A stretch of DNA of 64,000 nucleotides from Pseudorasbora parva (GCF_024679245.1 NC_090172.1:43878054-43942053), one strand, 5' to 3'; counted from the first letter of the stretch, positions 48,201 through 61,945 are shown. Numbers and translations are program-made. Notes: a model not told the origin generated them from the sequence alone.

Positions 48201-51200
48201 CATGAACTCGACGCATGCACGAGAATATGACGCAGCTCCACCATTCAGATCTATGGTTCAGATACATGACCCGGAAGCGAAGAGGAGCGCCGCTATCGTG
48301 TGAGTTCACGTCAGAGACCTACACAGAAGACAATAACTTGGCGGATAAAGTCATTATTTTGATTATTTTTTGCGCACAAAAACTATTTTCATCACATTGT
48401 AAAATGATTGTACAGCCACTGTAGTGAGATGGATTTTGTAATGTCGTCTTTAGTGCCTTCATGGGTCTTGTGAGTGGAAATATACTGAATGGCAATGGAG
48501 GCCTTTTTGAAACCTTTCTCAGCCATCAGCTTTCAACAAAAATATCTTCATTTGTGTTCCGAAGATAAACGAAGGTCTTACGGGTGTCCAACAACATGAG
48601 GGTGAGTAATTAATGAAATAATTTTCATTTTGGGTGAATTAACCCTTTAATGGTGCATCTCTAGAAATATCACACAATACATTTGCATACTTAAATAGAA
48701 TTAAAAATGTAAATGTAACAATTATATTCCTCTTATTGATCCCTCTTCTTTTTGTTTCGGCTGTTCCCTACAGGGGTCGCCACAGTGAATCACCTGCCTC
48801 CATCTAGTCTTATCCTCTTCTCTCAGACCGACTACCTTCATGCCCTCCTTCACTACATAAACCTCCTCTTTGGTCTTCCTCTTGACCTCCTGCCTGGCAG
48901 CTCTAACCTCAGCATCCTTTTACCGATATATTCACTCTCCCTCCTCTGAACATGTCCAAACCATCTCAACCTGGCCTCGCTAACTTTCTCCAAAACATCT
49001 CACATGTGCTGTCCCTCCCTACTTGAATACTACATCTACTTGAAAACCATAAACATTGTTTATTTCATTAGTATATTTGTTCAGTTATATTTATTTGTGC
49101 TATTGCTAATTTGTTTATTATTTATTTATGTTAAGCTATTTGTATTTTGTTCCTTGTATAAGTTTTTTAGCCTGTTGATTTTGGTTCATGGTTTTTAGCT
49201 ACAATAAAAAAAAATTGCAAAAAGACTTAAAAAAAAAAAGTTTATTGACCAGTGTAAACATTTTAAAGACCGGCTATAATTTTCACCTCATCAAACACGG
49301 TCTTCTCCAGGTCCATGCTGCGTGCAGAGCCATCATAACTGACTGTGATGAGATTGCAAGGGTGAGATGAGAAAGCCATGCTGGTAATTGCACGAAAGTG
49401 GGGTTCAAAGCAGAGCACACCATCATCACCCCATTTGGCATCCTTAGGGAAACACAGTTAACATTGTCACTTAACCACATTCAACCCCACTTATCCCACT
49501 ATCCAACTTTCACAAACATCTCTCCCTTTTATCACCCCAGTATACGGTTTTCTCACTGGCTTCCAGAGTCCCAGGTGGCCCAACTTGTCTCCTGCTGCCA
49601 TGAGCAAGCTAGAAGCGGAGGGGTGAAAAGCTGCTGAACAGACCCGATCTTTCACAACTTTCACCACACAACCTTCATCGATAGACAATTTCTTGAGCAC
49701 TTCTTGGTACCTGAAAAAAAATGTTAATAAGTTTTAAAAATATGATAGTCTCATCGTGTAAATTGCTACAAGATTAACCTTATCTGAAACTGACAGAACA
49801 GACACCAAAATTACATGAATAGATGAACACTCTTTTTGACGTTACTCACGATTTCAAATCCAATGCTTCTGCATCTTGTTTTAATGGGACCTATAAAATA
49901 TATAAAACATGCAGATTTTGGATTAATCCGTAGTGTTTCCCCTAAAATGTATTCACAGCGGCACAGAGCCAAAAAAAATAATAATAATCAGCAACGTCAT
50001 CTTGAAATTGTTTCCTGAAATTCTTGACTAAGTTAAGTGCATGAAATCCTCTCTTAGCCTTTCATTATTCAGGACATGTAGGACATAAGGTTAGGCTAAG
50101 TTTCAGGCGATTACAAGCCCAAAGATAAGTCTGCAGCCCATATGTTCTGAACATTATGGCTACATTGTTTGGGTATCCGATGGATGGGGTCTTGCTCTGC
50201 CACAATTTATGGTACCATCGTCCACTTGTACGTTACACAATAAATATTTATAGGCCTAGTGATGATAAAAAAATATTAATATTTCACCCCGATGCTGTTT
50301 TTATGCCTTGAATGGGTTGTTAAGCTTGAGCAATTCCTCCGATCCAAAGCCTGCTTTGACACATTGACTAATGTGTTTAACATGCATCCTCCTATCCTAT
50401 ATTAAATACATTCTCTTATGAGTAGAAAGAGGTGTTCTGATAACCTCCACATTCTCTGATGGTGAAACGAACGGTTGCTAAGGCGCACTTCAAGAGTAGG
50501 TCAGCTACGTTAATATTGAGGAAGGTCTGTAGTTGAATAAGGTTAAGATAGCTATGGCTTTGACACCTTGTAACCCCAAAGAGTCTTCGAGATCTTCTAT
50601 GAAAAGCCCAGAAAAATTAAGTGCTAACAGATTGGGTGTTGTCTTTGCCATGAAGATAAAATATTTAATAAATTGTAAATAATATTTTTCTGGGTTGTGC
50701 CATTTAATTTCCCCCCTATAAATTTATATCAATAATGTAAATGAAAGCTGAAAATTAACACAAAAGAAAAACATGAATAATCCTGTCTAAAATTATAAAA
50801 TTATGGTTTCTGTTTGTAACCAGTTCAAGGTATGGGGTGCAATAATCATGCCTTGAATCTGGTGATGGTATGTCATATTTGTGTCTCAAAAATGTCCATT
50901 TCTAGCCGCAAAACTTGCCACAAGTCATGGTTTAAGTTTTTTTTAAATTATTCTTCCGGAGGTGCATGCCCTCAAACAATTCTAATGGGAAACACTGATA
51001 CGTGATGCACAAGTAACTGGAATATGACCAATTTATATAGGAGTGTTCCTGTGTTAACACTGACCTCATTCCAGAGATTTAATAAATCTTCAGGTACCCT
51101 GACATCATCATCCTGGTTGATTGGATTCAGTGGTATTGGTCCAGGGGCTTTTTTAACTTTTACTTTTCCCCCCTGAAATAACACACATTGCTTTAATTTC

Positions 51201-52720
51201 ATATACAATTATTTCAGTGTTTTGTCAAAATTGTGTTGAAATTTAACATTAACACTTTAAATTAAGATGCATGTCAGTTGCTTACAGGCTCTTTGGCTGA
51301 AGGAGGGGTCATTTCTAAAGCAACAGTTTTCTGAGGACCCTTATGCTGTAACCGCAGTGACTTGCGAACAGGGAGCATCTCTGTTTCTGTTTTTTCCCTG
51401 AAGTAAATTATTTCTTTAGTTAGTGAGACAGTGGAGTTTTTTAAATCTTATTATTTATTATACATTAGTGACATTTTGAAAAGTTACTATAAATACTTTT
51501 TCAGGCCTTTCTGAGTAGGTTTTGGCTTAGGTCTCAGAGCTTCAGAAATCTGCAAACAAGTACCAATGTACTAAGTAAAAGGCATAAAGTCAAGAAAGTT
51601 TAATGTATACAAACAGACAAATTATTAACAAATGACTCTCCTTCCTCCCTACAAAGTTTTACCTGCGGCAACTTCAGGGAGTTGAGGAAGGCCTGGTTCT
51701 GTCTGATATTCTCCAGTCGCTCCAGCTCATATTCAGACAAACCCTCACGATAACCCTGTTTTTAAGATGACAAAGAAAAGGTGGATTTTACCATTCAGAT
51801 AGAAAGTCGACAATTTGGCGGTAAACGTTAATGTAACGTTAGTGTTTTTACTTACTGGGAGAAATTCATTATCATTGTTTGCTCTTGTCTCCTGAACATT
51901 TTCTTCTTCCTCACTGTAATTTTTCTAAGATAACATATGCAATAGTCGATATATATACATATTCACAAACGCAATTAGTGCTTAAATGTAACATAAGGCA
52001 CGTCGTTACCTTTCTCTTGACTCCCTTTCTGGTGTTTTTCACCTCGGACCTAACGTTAAATGTCAGACATTTTGGGGATACACTTTTTTTCTTTTCTTGC
52101 TTTTGTTTCTCTTTGATTCGTCGGGAAGTCCGACGCACTGGTTTGTCCATTCCAGGGTTCTCTGGAGGCGGTGTCCTCTACTAAAAATGATAAATTTTAC
52201 ATTCAGAACACAATCCTGCTTTAACGACCAGCATGTGTCTGCGCCGGTTTCTTACAGGGGGCGCTATAACAGCATTCATTGGACTGCAGGAGTTTCTAAA
52301 CGAAAACTATATAACAGTACTGACAGAATCGGTTTGAATTTGTCCATCACAGTGCTTAAGTTTATTTTCATCCAAATATAATAGACTTTGCTTTGTTCAC
52401 TGCCTCAGCTATAAATAATCCAAATAACGGTTAAATCGCTATAATTTACTCTGTCGTAATTTAGGTATGATAGCGGAACTAAAGTTAAAAAAGTGTAATT
52501 AGGCCATATAGTTGTGAATCAAACGTCAATTACGCATTCGAGCTAAACACAGGGTGAATAAATTGACAATAAATAAACTATACATGAACGTATGCAGATA
52601 ATGCCAATAAACCTGACATGCCGAATATTTATCAGTCAGCATGCAAGTGCTTTATTTCTATAAATTCTGGAAGTGAGAAACGTTTAGTAAGGCAGCGAAC
52701 CTCACCTGTAAACGTTGCAT
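45024..52720 (-). CDS. wdr76: WD repeat-containing protein 76, 15 coding exons
   Basis: Nuclear WD40 protein; mammalian WDR76 is linked to CUL4-DDB1 ubiquitin ligase and the DNA damage response (family knowledge). Coding exons in transcript order: 52706-52720, 52010-52177, 51856-51924, 51663-51755, 51497-51549, 51286-51397, 51065-51172, 49850-49890, 49557-49710, 49287-49442, 47223-47338, 46323-46418, 46044-46196, 45649-45702, 45024-45291. All joins keep frame and have AG/GT, giving 551 residues (human about 626). The first 206 residues are basic and low in structure (RRTSRRIKEKQKQEKKK); LSEYELERLENIRQNQAFLNSL is a conserved block. From about residue 230 the beta-propeller begins: AAGDKLGHLGLW, CNLITVSYDGSARSMDL, LLLGEWNGDVAVVD, HTRSVSSAFFSP and LTTCMDNKIR, finishing ILLGGNSSGRLHIF. 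Human WDR76 ends with a similar GGNSSGKIHVF. The long intron 11 carries a hAT MITE. Confidence 0.94.
46475..47177. mobile_element. hAT-type MITE in wdr76 intron
   Basis: Left end CAGGGCTCGACATGAAAC and right end GTTAATGTCGAGCCCTG are inverted repeats, with CTTGTCC and GGACAAGCAGACAAG just inside. CAGGG ends are typical of hAT elements. Flanking bases do not give a clean 8-bp duplication, so the insertion is old. No transposase. Confidence 0.75.
47660..48655. mobile_element. Foldback element in wdr76 intron, with nested Tc1 fragment
   Basis: Termini TTTAAAGGATTAGTTCACTT and GGGTGAATTAACCCTTTAA face each other. Long inverted arms (about 48000-48190 and 48340-48545) share, for example, AGTGGCTGTACAATCATTTT and GGAAATATACTGAATGGCAA in inverse order. 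The loop (about 48190-48340) is unique. A Tc1-derived fragment (47816-47993) sits in the left part. Confidence 0.75.
47816..47993 (-). mobile_element. Tc1-like terminal-arm fragment, TA-flanked
   Basis: Nearly identical to 903-1085 at the right arm of the first Tc1-like element, from GGAATTTTGGGTTTTCAT to GAGAAGGACCTG. TA lies on both sides (47814-47815, 47994-47995), so the piece appears to have moved as a small element on its own. Confidence 0.8.
48750..49030 (-). pseudogene. LINE reverse transcriptase C-terminal fragment
   Basis: The minus strand encodes KVSEARLRWFGHVQRRESEY, then a PGRRSRGRPKRR block and EEDKTRWRQVIHCGDP with one stop. LRWFGHV...RGRPKRRW is a familiar end of fish non-LTR retrotransposon reverse transcriptases. 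It lies in a wdr76 intron. Clade (RTE-like or other) is not resolved. Confidence 0.7.
49895..51060. other. wdr76: wdr76 intron 7, no gene seen
   Basis: About 1.2 kb between exons 51065-51172 and 49850-49890. No recognisable repeat termini and no domain-bearing open frame. Confidence 0.6.
52706..52720 (-). CDS. wdr76: wdr76 first coding exon (five codons)
   Basis: MQRLQ, closed by CAG|GTGAGG. It joins to 52177 (RTPPPENPGMDKPVRRTSRR) in frame if the second of two adjacent AGs (TTTTAGTAG) is used as acceptor. If this exon is not used, translation can start at the in-frame ATG at 52148-52150. The sequence above it (52721 to about 52850) is the likely 5'UTR and promoter. Confidence 0.7.
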
Positions 52721-52849
52721 CGTCTTTAAACTTATTTCAATTTTATCCGAATCCATATATCTATGCAAGGGTGAGGTTATTCAACACACTTCCTTTGAAT
52801 CACGCTGTTATGAAAACTCCCGCGTTACTGATTGGTTTTGTAACTGTCC

Positions 52850-53125
52850 CCGCCCCTTGTTATGACACTGAAAGACTGCAAGTTTATTTGCTAATCTCGG
52901 AAGACCCGTGTACCCACACCATCTTAATATTTATCATCTGGGAGGTGCTTTTGATGCGCAATGACATTCCATGTTGGGTTCTTTGCTTGCTTCTATAAAC
53001 CTATATGCACGTGAGTGCAGTAAACGAGGACGGCATAATACAATTAAAGAATTACACATATACATTTATAATTTAAAGCTAATGATTTATACATTAGGCC
53101 TATTTCAGTATTGCTTTACGTTCTT

Positions 53126-53214
<89 letters not shown>

Positions 53215-53690
53215 AAAATACATTTGTACATTTACCAGCAATAACTCACAAATAGGCCTACTGTTTGTTTTTTCAAACAGTAAAATTAAATTAAATAACC
53301 TTTCTTAAATTAACCTATAATCAATGCCCATTAAATAAATAAATAGTAATTTATAGATAAATTAAAATAATCTAAAAACTAAAACTGTAACCTAATTGTA
53401 ATTTTTCATCAAGCCAAGAACATTTACTGTTGCTATAGCCTACTAAAATACTAGGCCTATTCTTATATTTCTGCCATATAAAGACATTGGCTGCATCTGA
53501 ACTTACATAGTTACTTTCTTGAGTAGGTCGGCCTATACTTATTTTGAATAAGTACTTTATAAGCACACAAAAAAGTACACCCTATATATACAGTATGAAT
53601 GTGTGAATGAAATCCAGATATACTACATGTTGTCATTATCAAGCATCAGTTGTGTCGCTTCACCAACATTCACAAATCCTCTAGGCTGGG
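52850..53690. repeat. Intergenic DNA with TA microsatellite (53131-53211)
   Basis: About 40 TA units inside AT-rich intergenic sequence upstream of wdr76. Nothing else recognised. Confidence 0.85.
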
Positions 53691-54000
53691 GACTCATAGA
53701 CTCCATTATAAATCCAGCCGATCTGCCAGCGATTTGATTTCGCCCTGTAGCTCAGGCTGGAAACCTGTACATATTTCTATCCTGTTTCTATCCTGCTTCT
53801 GTTACAAATTTGTGTGGACCAATCACAAACTGGCTTATCCACCTGGTGCGCTATTGGAGGGTTTAACACAGGAGAAGGCGAAGATCGTTGGTCTGATTGG
53901 TTGAAGGACAATCCAATTGCGTAGAGTCATTTGAGCCTGGTCTGATTAGTTAAAGGACTATCCAATTGCGTACAGTCATTTGAACTATGCCCGTTGATCA
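53690..54000 (+). repeat. Unclassified repeat with an internal direct duplication
   Basis: The unit GTCTGATTGGTTGAAGGACA ATCCAATTGCGTAGAGTCATTTGA at 53890-53932 is repeated, slightly changed, at 53940-53983. The preceding GGACCAATCACAAACTGGC suggests a dispersed element, but the class is not known to me. Confidence 0.5.
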
Positions 54001-55870
54001 TACCTTGTGCAGTAAAAATATAGAGCAAACTCCCCAGACCATTGTTCAATTTTAGAAGATTGAGCTTGTTCTAGTGATCATATCATGGTATAGTAAAGTG
54101 TCCCAATATATGTGATGGCATACTCAGTTACCGGGTACGTGCCTAGTGCCTACTCTTTTATGAATAGTGTGAATTCAGACATACTTCTTTTGCTGAATTT
54201 GGAACTGCGCCTACTTCTATACTACTTTTATCATATCTTTCTATGACAGAAATAGGCCTAGTAGAAGTGTATGCTGTGTGGCTCCGAATTCACAAAGTCT
54301 TTGTAGAAATAGTAGTATGCTAGGATACTGTTCCATATGTCTCTTCAGTCCGGATGAGCGAGAAGTGTCTTGCTGGACCCTGGGCCTGCGGTGGACATCC
54401 AACCCGGCCCACATCCACGTGTGATGTCAGAGAAACCACACCCATGTCCAATTACATCACATTCTCAATAACTTTGAAACTGGATAAAGCACCAAGAACA
54501 CTTAACCCCTTACACCTAATTTGTTTTCATTTTCTACTTATATTTCTCTTTTTATGAGCCAGTATAGGGAAGTGTCTCCCTCTAGTGGCTGAAAAGTTCA
54601 GTTGTACAAACGCATAAAGCAGCAAGGTCATAGGCTACATATTAGATCTACTATATAACTATACTAAGCTGTCCATTACACTTGTATTTGAAGGAATCTT
54701 AGGAAAGGCAGAAAATAATCTTGTATCTGCCTACTTAAATTATGAATATTTTAATAATTTTCCAAACCAATGGTGCTGGTTGCTTTGTTTGTCAGGATGT
54801 GAAGTTGATAATCCTGTTTCTCAGAATTAAACCACATTTCATATTTAAATTCTATTAAAACACGGAATAAGTCCAAGGCAATAAAAAGAAAGAAAAGACA
54901 TTCAGCTTGAAAAGAAATGCAATCTTTTTTCTTTTCTTTTTTTGCAGTTGTTTTTTTGCTTAGGGTTATTTTTTTCACAACTTCTCATGTTTCATCTTGA
55001 GAGTAAGGGGCCGGTCTGACTTTGCTCTTTCATATGAAACTGCTGTATCAGGCAGAATATACTCACCTGGAAATAAAGCAAGGAATATGTGTACTTTACA
55101 TTTGAATTCTTAAACATTTGTGAGTGTGACGATGGAAATATAAAGCTGTTCTTAATGTAAGTTGTTGAAAAACATATAATAACCTCTACTATTTTACAGT
55201 AAAGAATAAAGTAGCCTACATTTAAAATGACATTTAGTTATGTATTTTGAACAAAGCTTAATATCGCAGTGTATATCAATATGTATGTCCAATAACATTA
55301 CAAGCAAAATGTCGAACGTGTTAAATTGCATTTTTTTAAATGCTCAAGGTTAAATTGAAAATGTAATTCCTCAATGCTCTACACACAAAAAATACACCCA
55401 TACAACATGCAAAGCATCAAACATCATGCAAAAGCAAACACTTCACTAAGATTTTTTTTTTACTTTTCTAAAAAAAATACTCTACACACAAATATAAAAT
55501 GATTGGCCACATACACACCAACATACACATAGATGTGAATAATGTAAAACACTACTCTCTTGTGTCTTTTGCTTGTTCAAAGTGCAGGAGTTTGCCATGA
55601 CTCATAGCACTTGCACCTACAAATAGTATGCACAACTGATGAATTTTACACAGTTATGGAACTGAACTGAATCAACAATGAAATGACTTTAACAGAATAA
55701 TGGCACTATTGACTTGTTTGAGCTGCTTTACAGCATCTGAATTTGAATTTGTTACTATTGTGAAACTTTTTTGAAAACAAACAAAGTCGACTTTCTGACG
55801 TATATGGGTATGTGTGTGTACAGTAAGTGTATAAGATATATGTTCATATACAAATAAATATATACACATG

Positions 55871-55943
<73 letters not shown>

Positions 55944-58370
55944 ATTTTTTTACTTAAACAAAAATGCAAGGGGATAAAAATAATTAATTTTTGATTTCTA
56001 AGTGAAGTGATTGATTTGCATAGACTAGTGTTTTCAAACATGACCATTGGGTGTAGATAATCAGTCAATGATTGTGGCATAGTGTTTCCCAAATAAAATA
56101 AATGAGCTGTTAGTTTTGAGTGATGTGTCTAATATAGAACTGTGTTTAGAATTTTTTGCAAAAATGTTTGTTTTTTCAATTGAGTGTAAAGCGTATAATA
56201 TGCTTGTTTTGCAGACATGGTCTGAAGATTAGGAACATGAGTGAATAGTTTCATTGAGTTTCACTCAGGTTTCATCTTTAGCGTGTAAACAATGAAAAAA
56301 ACTAAAATTGTAAAACGTTGGCAGATTTCTCTTTTTTCTTCTTCTCTCAATGATGCTTCTTTAACAGTAAAAGCCATGCAGACTTGTTAGGCCTACTTAA
56401 TTTATATTTTAGATAATTAAAAGAAATTGCATAAAATTCCTTAGGCTACTTAACGTCCTAAATGTATATTGTTTAAGAATCAAATTTTTTAAATGATTTT
56501 TTTTTTAATGAATTCTGAACAGGAGATGACTAATAGGAATGTGTGTTTGTAATCCTGCTGCGGTGCTGAAGATGTTTTAGCATATATCCTATTATCCACA
56601 TGAATGATCCTGGTGTGTGATTTGGACGGAACTCCAGAATCAGATAAAGAATGACTGAAGCTTGTTTGCTTTGCATGCGACTTTCACACCATCCAGAGGA
56701 ACTCAACTAGATAATTGGCCACAAAGCCCACAGAGTCCCTGGCTCTCTTTCCCTGACACAGGCATGCTAAGACATCACTAACCATCACTCGCAACAGCCA
56801 GTCAGGCGGAACGACTGCTCTTCTCTCTGCAGTAGTTCAGTCCATGTGGCCTTTTTACGTACTACTTAAATTTGCCAATACAGTCAATGTACTTCTAGGA
56901 ATTTCATTTGATTTATTATAGGCTACTTTTTAAAATGTAATAAATGTATTATATCTTTTAGAAAATGTATAAACCTGCTTTAGGCAATCCACAGTTGCCC
57001 AAGAAGTCTTTTCCCAATAATGCTTGAAACTGCGTTTGGTGTCTGGGAATTATATAAACCAAAACATCTGCCTTCTATCGTCATTTATAATGACGCAAAT
57101 TATATTCTATAATGACATCCGGACCCATGTGCTTGACATTTTTTTTTTTTTACTACAAATTAAGTCACATGCTGTCAAGGTACCATTGTGAGTTCATTTT
57201 AGACTAGGAAATGCATATAAATTTAATTAAAAAATATATATAATTGTATTCAAATGTGTTTTGTGTTTGGTCATTTCGAATGCACATTTTGTAAAATTAA
57301 TAATTCAAAGACCAAACAGTCTGAGCCTTATGCATAAATTACAAAGTTTTTTAAGGGAATACATATTTTCTGTGTTGCTGGCACTATTGTTCAGTACTGG
57401 CAGGCAGTATAATAGTCTTTTTGCCTGTGTTTTAAGTTGATGTTAGTAAGTTTCATAGAAGACAGAAAGGAAAAGCTGTACCTTTTCCAATAATAATAGT
57501 GACGGCAGTTCAAGATCAATGAGGATAGCAGTGAGGGTGATGCAGAGATGAAGAATATAAGTCATAGATTGCTGTCTATCTGTCAACTATTGACCACACT
57601 GCACGGACAAGCAGGGAGTTAGCCATAAAATTACGACCCAAGGTCAAAATCGAGTTATGGGTGTGAAGAGTGGGCTACACTGAAAAAGAAGAGTCTTGTT
57701 GATTTTGCTTGGATTTGGAAAGAAAGAATGTTAAATATGTTTTTATTTACACTAAGACTAAGACTACTTTCCGGCAGCGAAGTTGCATCTAAATTTGTGT
57801 TCACATTTGGTCAATTTCACAACTAATCCCAAAGAGGGTAAACTTGGACTATTATGAACATTTATTAACTTCGAAGTTTAACTACATTTTTGTGTTAATA
57901 AAAACCAAACCATGTCCTGTCTGTGAAGCATTTGTTGAATCATTGAGAGATGAGCGTGATTTAATTTGTTGGACAGCTGTCTGGCCTCCTCCCAGATGTG
58001 TGTGATGCGTGTGCATTTGTGCGTGTCTCTGTCCCCTTCAGCCTATTTTGTACTAGACCTAAGCGTTATAGCCTATGTTTCTTAAGTCTCTGGCATTCAT
58101 TGCACATGATCGCAAGAGATCAATTCTTAGTCGCACTGAAGGATGATTAAGCTTTTTACTTGTTTTAACTCGTCTCAGGCAGAATACGTACAGTGAGTTT
58201 ATTCCCTGCTGGAATGCTACAAACCTGCATTCTCACACCACCTTGAGGCACATGTGTACAATGACAAACACACACACCCTAAGACATCCCGCGGTGTGTC
58301 TATGCGTGGGGAAATTTAATGTGATGTTGACTGTTAAAGTTCATGTTACTGCACGCACCTGTTATAGGGA
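54000..58370. other. Intergenic DNA between wdr76 and RDH-like gene, no gene seen
   Basis: AT-rich, with a TA microsatellite at 55877-55938. No exon chain or known domain was found on either strand. Confidence 0.55.
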
Positions 58371-58373
58371 CAG

Positions 58374-58509
<136 letters not shown>

Positions 58510-59759
58510 TGCTATCATCATTTTACATTTTCAAAAATGTCTCAAAAATGTATATGTGGCTGTTTTTGTTTGGTCTATACAATGGGGTTCAATGTTGCTT
58601 TAAAAACAGTTCAAACTAAATAATAATAGACCTAATAAAAAAAATGTGTTTGTATTCAACAGGTTTGAAATGACATGAAAAGGAGTAAATAATGACAGAA
58701 TTTTCCTTTTTCGAGTGAACTATCCATTTAAGGGCCTACCCATACAAATATAAATGTTTTAAAAATGTTCCCGTTAAGTTATGCAAAGGTTTTTATTGGT
58801 TATGTGAACACTAGAGAAAACATCAGAGGAATGTTTTTGCTTGTATTATTTCTTCTGTTAAAATGTAATCATGTAAAAAGTTGCTAAAATGTAGGCCCTA
58901 TCAGAAAAATGTTTAATGGATGTATAATTAACTTTTTTTCCCTTTTTTTTTTTTTTGGATAGTCACAGATACAAAAAACATAGATAAACTTGAACATTTA
59001 TCTGACGTATGCATCATATTGTTTTTAGCTAAAGCTAATTCACAACACTTGTCCCTAGTGTGTATTTAAAAAATAATAATACAGACTAACAATTAAAAAG
59101 AGGTAAAAAATAATTTTTGTGCTAATGTTTTAATAATGTAATTAAAGACCAAATAAGTTTGAACGAATGTTCTATTAACGTTACTGAAAGAACATCTGAA
59201 TGTTACCAAAAGTAACAGAGAATGTTCCCTTATAGCTAGTGATATCAAATGACTGAATGGAGAAATGCTTTAAGTGAGTGCATGGGAGATTCAACTCCGC
59301 AACTCAGCAAAAGCTTTTCCTTCTTTAAATTATTCTCCTCATTGGTTTTTCAAACCAACTCTGTCTCATAGTCTTTTTTTTTTAATCCCTTATCGAGCAT
59401 TAAGTGACAAGTGATGCTGAGTGATTCTGGCAGGTGAAAGCCCATAAAACAACAGCAGGAAGTGTTCTGTCTCTTGTCTGAAGAGGGTGTGTCTCAGCCA
59501 GAGAAGCAGAATAAGAGGAGATGGTGCAGACAGGTATGTGAAGACTGGAATGTTCATTGCAGTCACACCTGCGATAAAACACACCTTCTGGACCTGGACT
59601 TTCCCGTTTCATTGGCTGGTTTGATCATGACTGACAGCGAAACCAACAAATAAACACTCTCTTTTGGCTGCTGAAGGGGTTTGACCTATGATCTTAAGTT
59701 GTGAACCAATAGCTGTCATGGTTGACTTGCAGATAGGTGGGGTGGAGAGTAAATAAAAC

Positions 59760-60219
59760 TCATCTGTGGGGTGTGTCCACAGTGGCATACTTACAAACTG
59801 TGAGGCTGTATGTCACTGTGCAGATCTCCAGCTTCAAAACTATGATTTGTGGAAGACGGACTTAGACTTATCCTGGTGGAAAGCTACTGAGAGCCACTGG
59901 AAAAATCACAGACGTGCTGCCTAACCTGGTAATCTCAGCTGCAGATACCTATGTGGGTAGACATGTCATGAAGACTCATTTGCCGTTCTTTTGGCTGAAA
60001 GAATAAAGCTGGACAGAACAGGTGGGAACTTGTGCTGGAGTTTTTTATGGAAGCAGTTGGAGTTCTCAGTGGGATTGTTGAGTATATGTTCAAATGGTCG
60101 CTCACATCTCCTTATCACTTTTCCAGCCCAGCTAAAGATGGTGAATCTGTTGGACGGAGAACTGATAAGGGCATGTGGCTGACACATACATCTTTTTGTC
60201 AACTCGATGCTCAGGTCAG
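59760..60219 (+). other. Possible unassigned exon or short ORF
   Basis: A plus-strand frame from 60047 reads MEAVGVLSGIVEYMFKWSLT and continues to QLDAQ at about 60213, where CTCAG|GTCAGG could be a donor. The upstream 300 bases are not AT-rich and show no repeat ends. I recognise no domain and see no following exon in the window, so this may be chance. Confidence 0.25.
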
Positions 60220-60678
60220 GGTGCGTTGGTGATATGTGCAATTTGTCATTGTCAATGACTAAATAACTCAGTATTATTTTAAAACCTTTCCTAACTCGTA
60301 TGATTTACTTTGCTCATAATTGCATGCCATTTCTTTTCATGTCCTACTTCACACGTTACCAGCATGTTTGAGTTTTGTACATTTAAATGATGGTCCCAAT
60401 GATAACTAATATTTATTAATTTTACCATACTGTACTAAAACTGAAATGTAGGTGTATGCATGTATATATGTCTCAGTGTTAACTCTGAGTTGATGTTGTA
60501 TTTTTTGTCTATTTTTGTGTTCAGCTTTACCAAATATAAGAAACTTCTTAATCACATTTATCTTTATAATAATAAGTTAGCAATAGATCAGATTAATTGT
60601 CTTTGCAAATTGGTACAGTATGTGTTACTTTTCTTAATAGACTTTATATTTTGAGTGACAATAATGCTCATTGCTTAA

Positions 60679-61326
60679 AGGGTTAGTTCACCCAAAAATG
60701 AAATTGATGTCATTAATGACTCAGCCTAATGTCGTTCCACACCCGTAAGACCTCCGTTCATCTTCAGAACACAGTTTAAGATATTTTATATTTAGTTGAG
60801 AGCGTATCTAAGTGTATGCACACTATACTGTCCATGTCCAGAAAGGGAATAAAAACATCATCAAAGTAGTCCATATGTGACATCAGTTGGTTAATTAGAA
60901 TCTCTTGAAGCATCGAAAATACATTTTGGTCCAAAAATAACAAAAACTAAAAATTTATTCAGCATTGTCTTCTTTTTGCGATCCGAATCATGAATCAATC
61001 CGCTGATTCATAACCATTTGAATCTTTATTTAAGGATTCAAAACAAACGCAGAAGAGAAGCTGAATAAAGTTGTATTTTTTGTTCTTTTTGGACCAAAAT
61101 GTATTTTGGATGCTTCAAGAGATTCTAATTAACTAACTGATGTCACATATGGACAACTTTGATGATGTTTTTATTCCCTTTCTGGTCATGGACAGTAAAG
61201 TGTGCATACACTTGGATACGCTCTCAGACTAAATATAAAATATCTTAAACTGTGTTCCAAAGATGAACAGAGGTCTTACGGGTGTGGAACGACATTAGGC
61301 TGAGTCATTTTTGGGTGAACTAACCC
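60679..61326. mobile_element. Foldback element with about 300-bp arms (TTAA-flanked)
   Basis: Ends AGGGTTAGTTCACCCAAAA and TTTTGGGTGAACTAACCCT-type are inverted, with TTAA on both sides (60675-60678, 61327-61330). Arms are nearly complementary throughout (for example GTCTTACGGGTGTGGAACG on the right against CGTTCCACACCCGTAAGAC on the left) around a loop of about 70 bases near 60965-61035. No coding capacity. Confidence 0.88.
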
Positions 61327-61746
61327 TTAAAATAATACAATACCAAATAAGTTAAAACATTTGAAAAGAATTACAATAAAAATACATTTGTGAGCAAAAA
61401 CATTCAGGTACACTGTTTATGTAAGGGGAAAAGTATTACCATTTTATTTCAAATGCAAATCATGTCATGCTATGACTTTTACTGTAAGAAATGCTCTTTA
61501 GCTTTAATTTACTATTCATTTAATGTCTTTATTTCATCACTTGAAAAATAGGCTTTGTGAAAATGTTAACCTACATGCATGTTATGCATAGAATTTTATT
61601 GTGATACATGGTATCAAATTACACAAGCATTGGCAATTAAAATTGTATATCAAATGTCTAATTTGTATAGCTATGCACAATATGGCTAATAGCATTAAGA
61701 TCTCACAAATTTAAATGGCTCTTAAATTTACACTTCATATTTGCAG

Positions 61747-61757
61747 TTTATTTTATT
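61747..61757 (-). promoter_or_regulatory. Poly(A) signal of the RDH-like gene
   Basis: Two overlapping TTTATT (AATAAA on the minus strand) at 61747-61752 and 61752-61757 lie about 190 bases after the stop codon. Confidence 0.6.
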
Positions 61758-61945
61758 GCATAGGCATCATCCTGCACATTGAAACATAAGGACTTTCCTA
61801 CATCCTTAATCAAACAGGCTCTTTGTTCTTTATTTAAAATAAGCAGATTTAATAGTCTGAAAATTTGGAATGTAAAATCTGGGCAGTAAAAGGCAACACA
61901 CGTTTTTAAATGAAGAGATTGGTTTTCATTGGGCAAGGTGTAGTC

